Below, piece after piece: positions 63,130-64,000 of a DNA stretch of 64,000 bases. Positions within the stretch are counted from its first letter, which is position 1. Every line of letters starts with the position of its first letter. The position numbers were made by a program, and so were the translations under genes. The DNA is taken from contig JAAEAF010014562.1 of the NCBI GenBank assembly GCA_011037195.1, forward strand, positions 1-64,000, written 5' to 3'. The notes below the pieces were generated by a model, which was given only the letters and a program-made list of their open reading frames with translations, searched no databases and had not been told where the DNA came from. The stretch is from Triatoma infestans. Lineage: Eukaryota > Arthropoda > Insecta > Hemiptera > Reduviidae.

Positions 63130-63345
63130 TTATCGTCCGCCATTTTGTATGTGTGAAAAAAATATCTCAAAAACAAAAAAGATCGCACGGAGCTCAAACT
63201 TGATATTCCGTTTCCAATTTTTCACTTTTTTTTTAAAAAAAACATCACATATTAACTAGACACATAAAGGCCATCACTTTTATTTGAAGATTTGTGCAGG
63301 AAACTCGATTATTTGGGGTTTTCGGGGTTAACAGTAGGGTAAGAT
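63130..63345 (-). repeat. MDR dispersed repeat, reverse fragment
   Basis: GAGCTCAAACTTGATATTCC, CATCACTTTTATTTGAAGA and GGTTAACAGTAGGG are reverse MDR blocks. Confidence 0.55.
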
Positions 63346-63744
63346 TGTCCCTCTGTGCTCAAATGGTGTAATGGATGCTGGAGCACTACGAGATTAGCAC
63401 GGCTCCTTGACAAAATAATGACTGGTAATCCAAAGGAATGATGGGCTCAATTGTATTGGTCTGCGCGGCGCCGAATGATTCAATTACTACGGCGGGCGTT
63501 GGATTAAAAAAATTAAAATAAAACTTTTTTCTCATATCAATTAATACAATTTAATTGAAAAATTGTCTTTAAAATTGCTTGCTTGCTGACAAACATTAGT
63601 TCAGCTGGTGATAAAAAAACGGTGGTCGGGATTATACATATATATATACCTGAGTGTATACTGTGGGTAACCTCTGTCTCAATACCATGTAGCGTCAGTT
63701 GAAGCATAACTAAACAGGCCCTCCAAAAAACCCTCTAACATAAA
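63346..63744. other. Unassigned
   Basis: No gene or clear family. A TA tract is near 63638. Confidence 0.4.
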
Positions 63745-63958
63745 TGGGAGGGGGGGGGGGATATTTTAAATTTGCAGAAAATCGTTGCAGCTGTTTTAGA
63801 GTTTCCAAAAAAATCAAAACTAAAAAAACCTATTAAATAACGCCGCATTTCTAACTTATTTTTTTCAAATTTGGAATTCAATCAATGCTTCTAATGTATA
63901 TTATTAATACGATATAGGTGGTGGTAAAACCATACATTTTACTGAAGTGGCACTTTTG
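63745..63958 (+). repeat. MDR fragment, left flank of LINE-X
   Basis: AATCGTTGCAGCTGTTTTAG, GGAATTCAATCAATGCTTC and ACTGAAGTGGCACTTTTGGG are MDR blocks, ending where the LINE-X frame begins. Confidence 0.6.
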
Positions 63959-64000
63959 GGGATTCTGGGCAACGAAAGGGCGGACGCCCTAGCGAGGGAG
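63959..64000 (+). mobile_element. LINE-X 5' boundary at window end
   Basis: Translates as ILGNERADALARE, the RNase H C-terminal motif. It begins at the same nucleotide position (within two bases) as the copy at 32177. The rest lies outside the window. Confidence 0.65.

Noticed and set aside
63354..63500. tRNA-like stretch (GCTCAAATGGTGTAATGG)
   Set aside because: Only a weak box A resemblance; no box B at the right spacing.

Overview
The window looks like a repeat-saturated arthropod nuclear genome, most likely an insect and possibly a hemipteran. The basis is AT-rich intergenic DNA, interrupted genes with splice signals, R1-clade-like and RNase H-bearing non-LTR retrotransposons, Tc1/mariner relics, tRNA-derived SINEs and foldback elements. 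No bacterial operons, CRISPR arrays or rRNA genes were seen. The taxonomic placement is inference.

Only one stretch reads convincingly as a host gene. It is the terminal coding exon on the minus strand at 54761-55498, which encodes a long cytoplasmic-tail-like sequence; I suspect latrophilin/Cirl. It is followed upstream in gene sense by an intron carrying a ~2 kb minisatellite (55811-57745). A second, weaker host-exon candidate lies at 5743-5933. A GC-richer, repeat-poor interval at 33.7-34.7 kb may be promoter or untranslated exon.

The best preserved mobile element is a minus-strand non-LTR retrotransposon at 8939-13800. Its 1057-codon ORF2 (endonuclease plus reverse transcriptase) is intact, but its ORF1 has two stops and a frameshift. 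It sits between two ~300-350 bp inverted arms. The right arm leads into a second, head-to-head ORF1 fragment (14190-14790).

Most of the rest is layered repeats. (1) A modular dispersed repeat, called MDR here, is non-coding and about 1 kb when complete; it forms the substrate for many later insertions. (2) A tRNA-derived SINE family (SINE-A) has at least 12 copies. Two of them carry a ~190 bp 5' extension and a 3' tail like that of a local LINE. (3) LINE-X is an RNase H-bearing LINE family seen almost only as ~0.3-0.9 kb 3' fragments. Several begin at nearly the same codon and two are flanked by target duplications. (4) Four palindromic foldback families (FB1-FB4) are present; FB1 has seven copies. 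(5) DNA transposon relics include an internally deleted Tc1 element with TA flanks (6102-7342), two rotted Tc1 copies of one family, a mariner relic and a possible pogo-like tail.

Region by region: 0-8.5 kb is MDR, SINE, FB1, LINE-X and Tc1; 8.5-15 kb is the R1-like locus; 15-33 kb is nested MDR, SINE and LINE-X; 33-36 kb is the GC-richer interval and a Tc1 relic; 37-39.3 kb is FB1 and a SINE split by a 745 bp insertion; 39.5-41 kb and 47-49 kb are extremely AT-rich; 41-47 kb is LINE and foldback debris; 49-53.7 kb is mostly unrecognised with SINE and FB1 copies; 54-58 kb is the host exon and minisatellite; 58-64 kb is LINE-X fragments, mariner, FB3, FB1 and SINE. I found no convincing new multi-gene system. 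The most unusual items are the inverted arms around the R1-like element, the recurrent LINE-X start point, the extended SINE, and the MDR family with its terminal hairpin.
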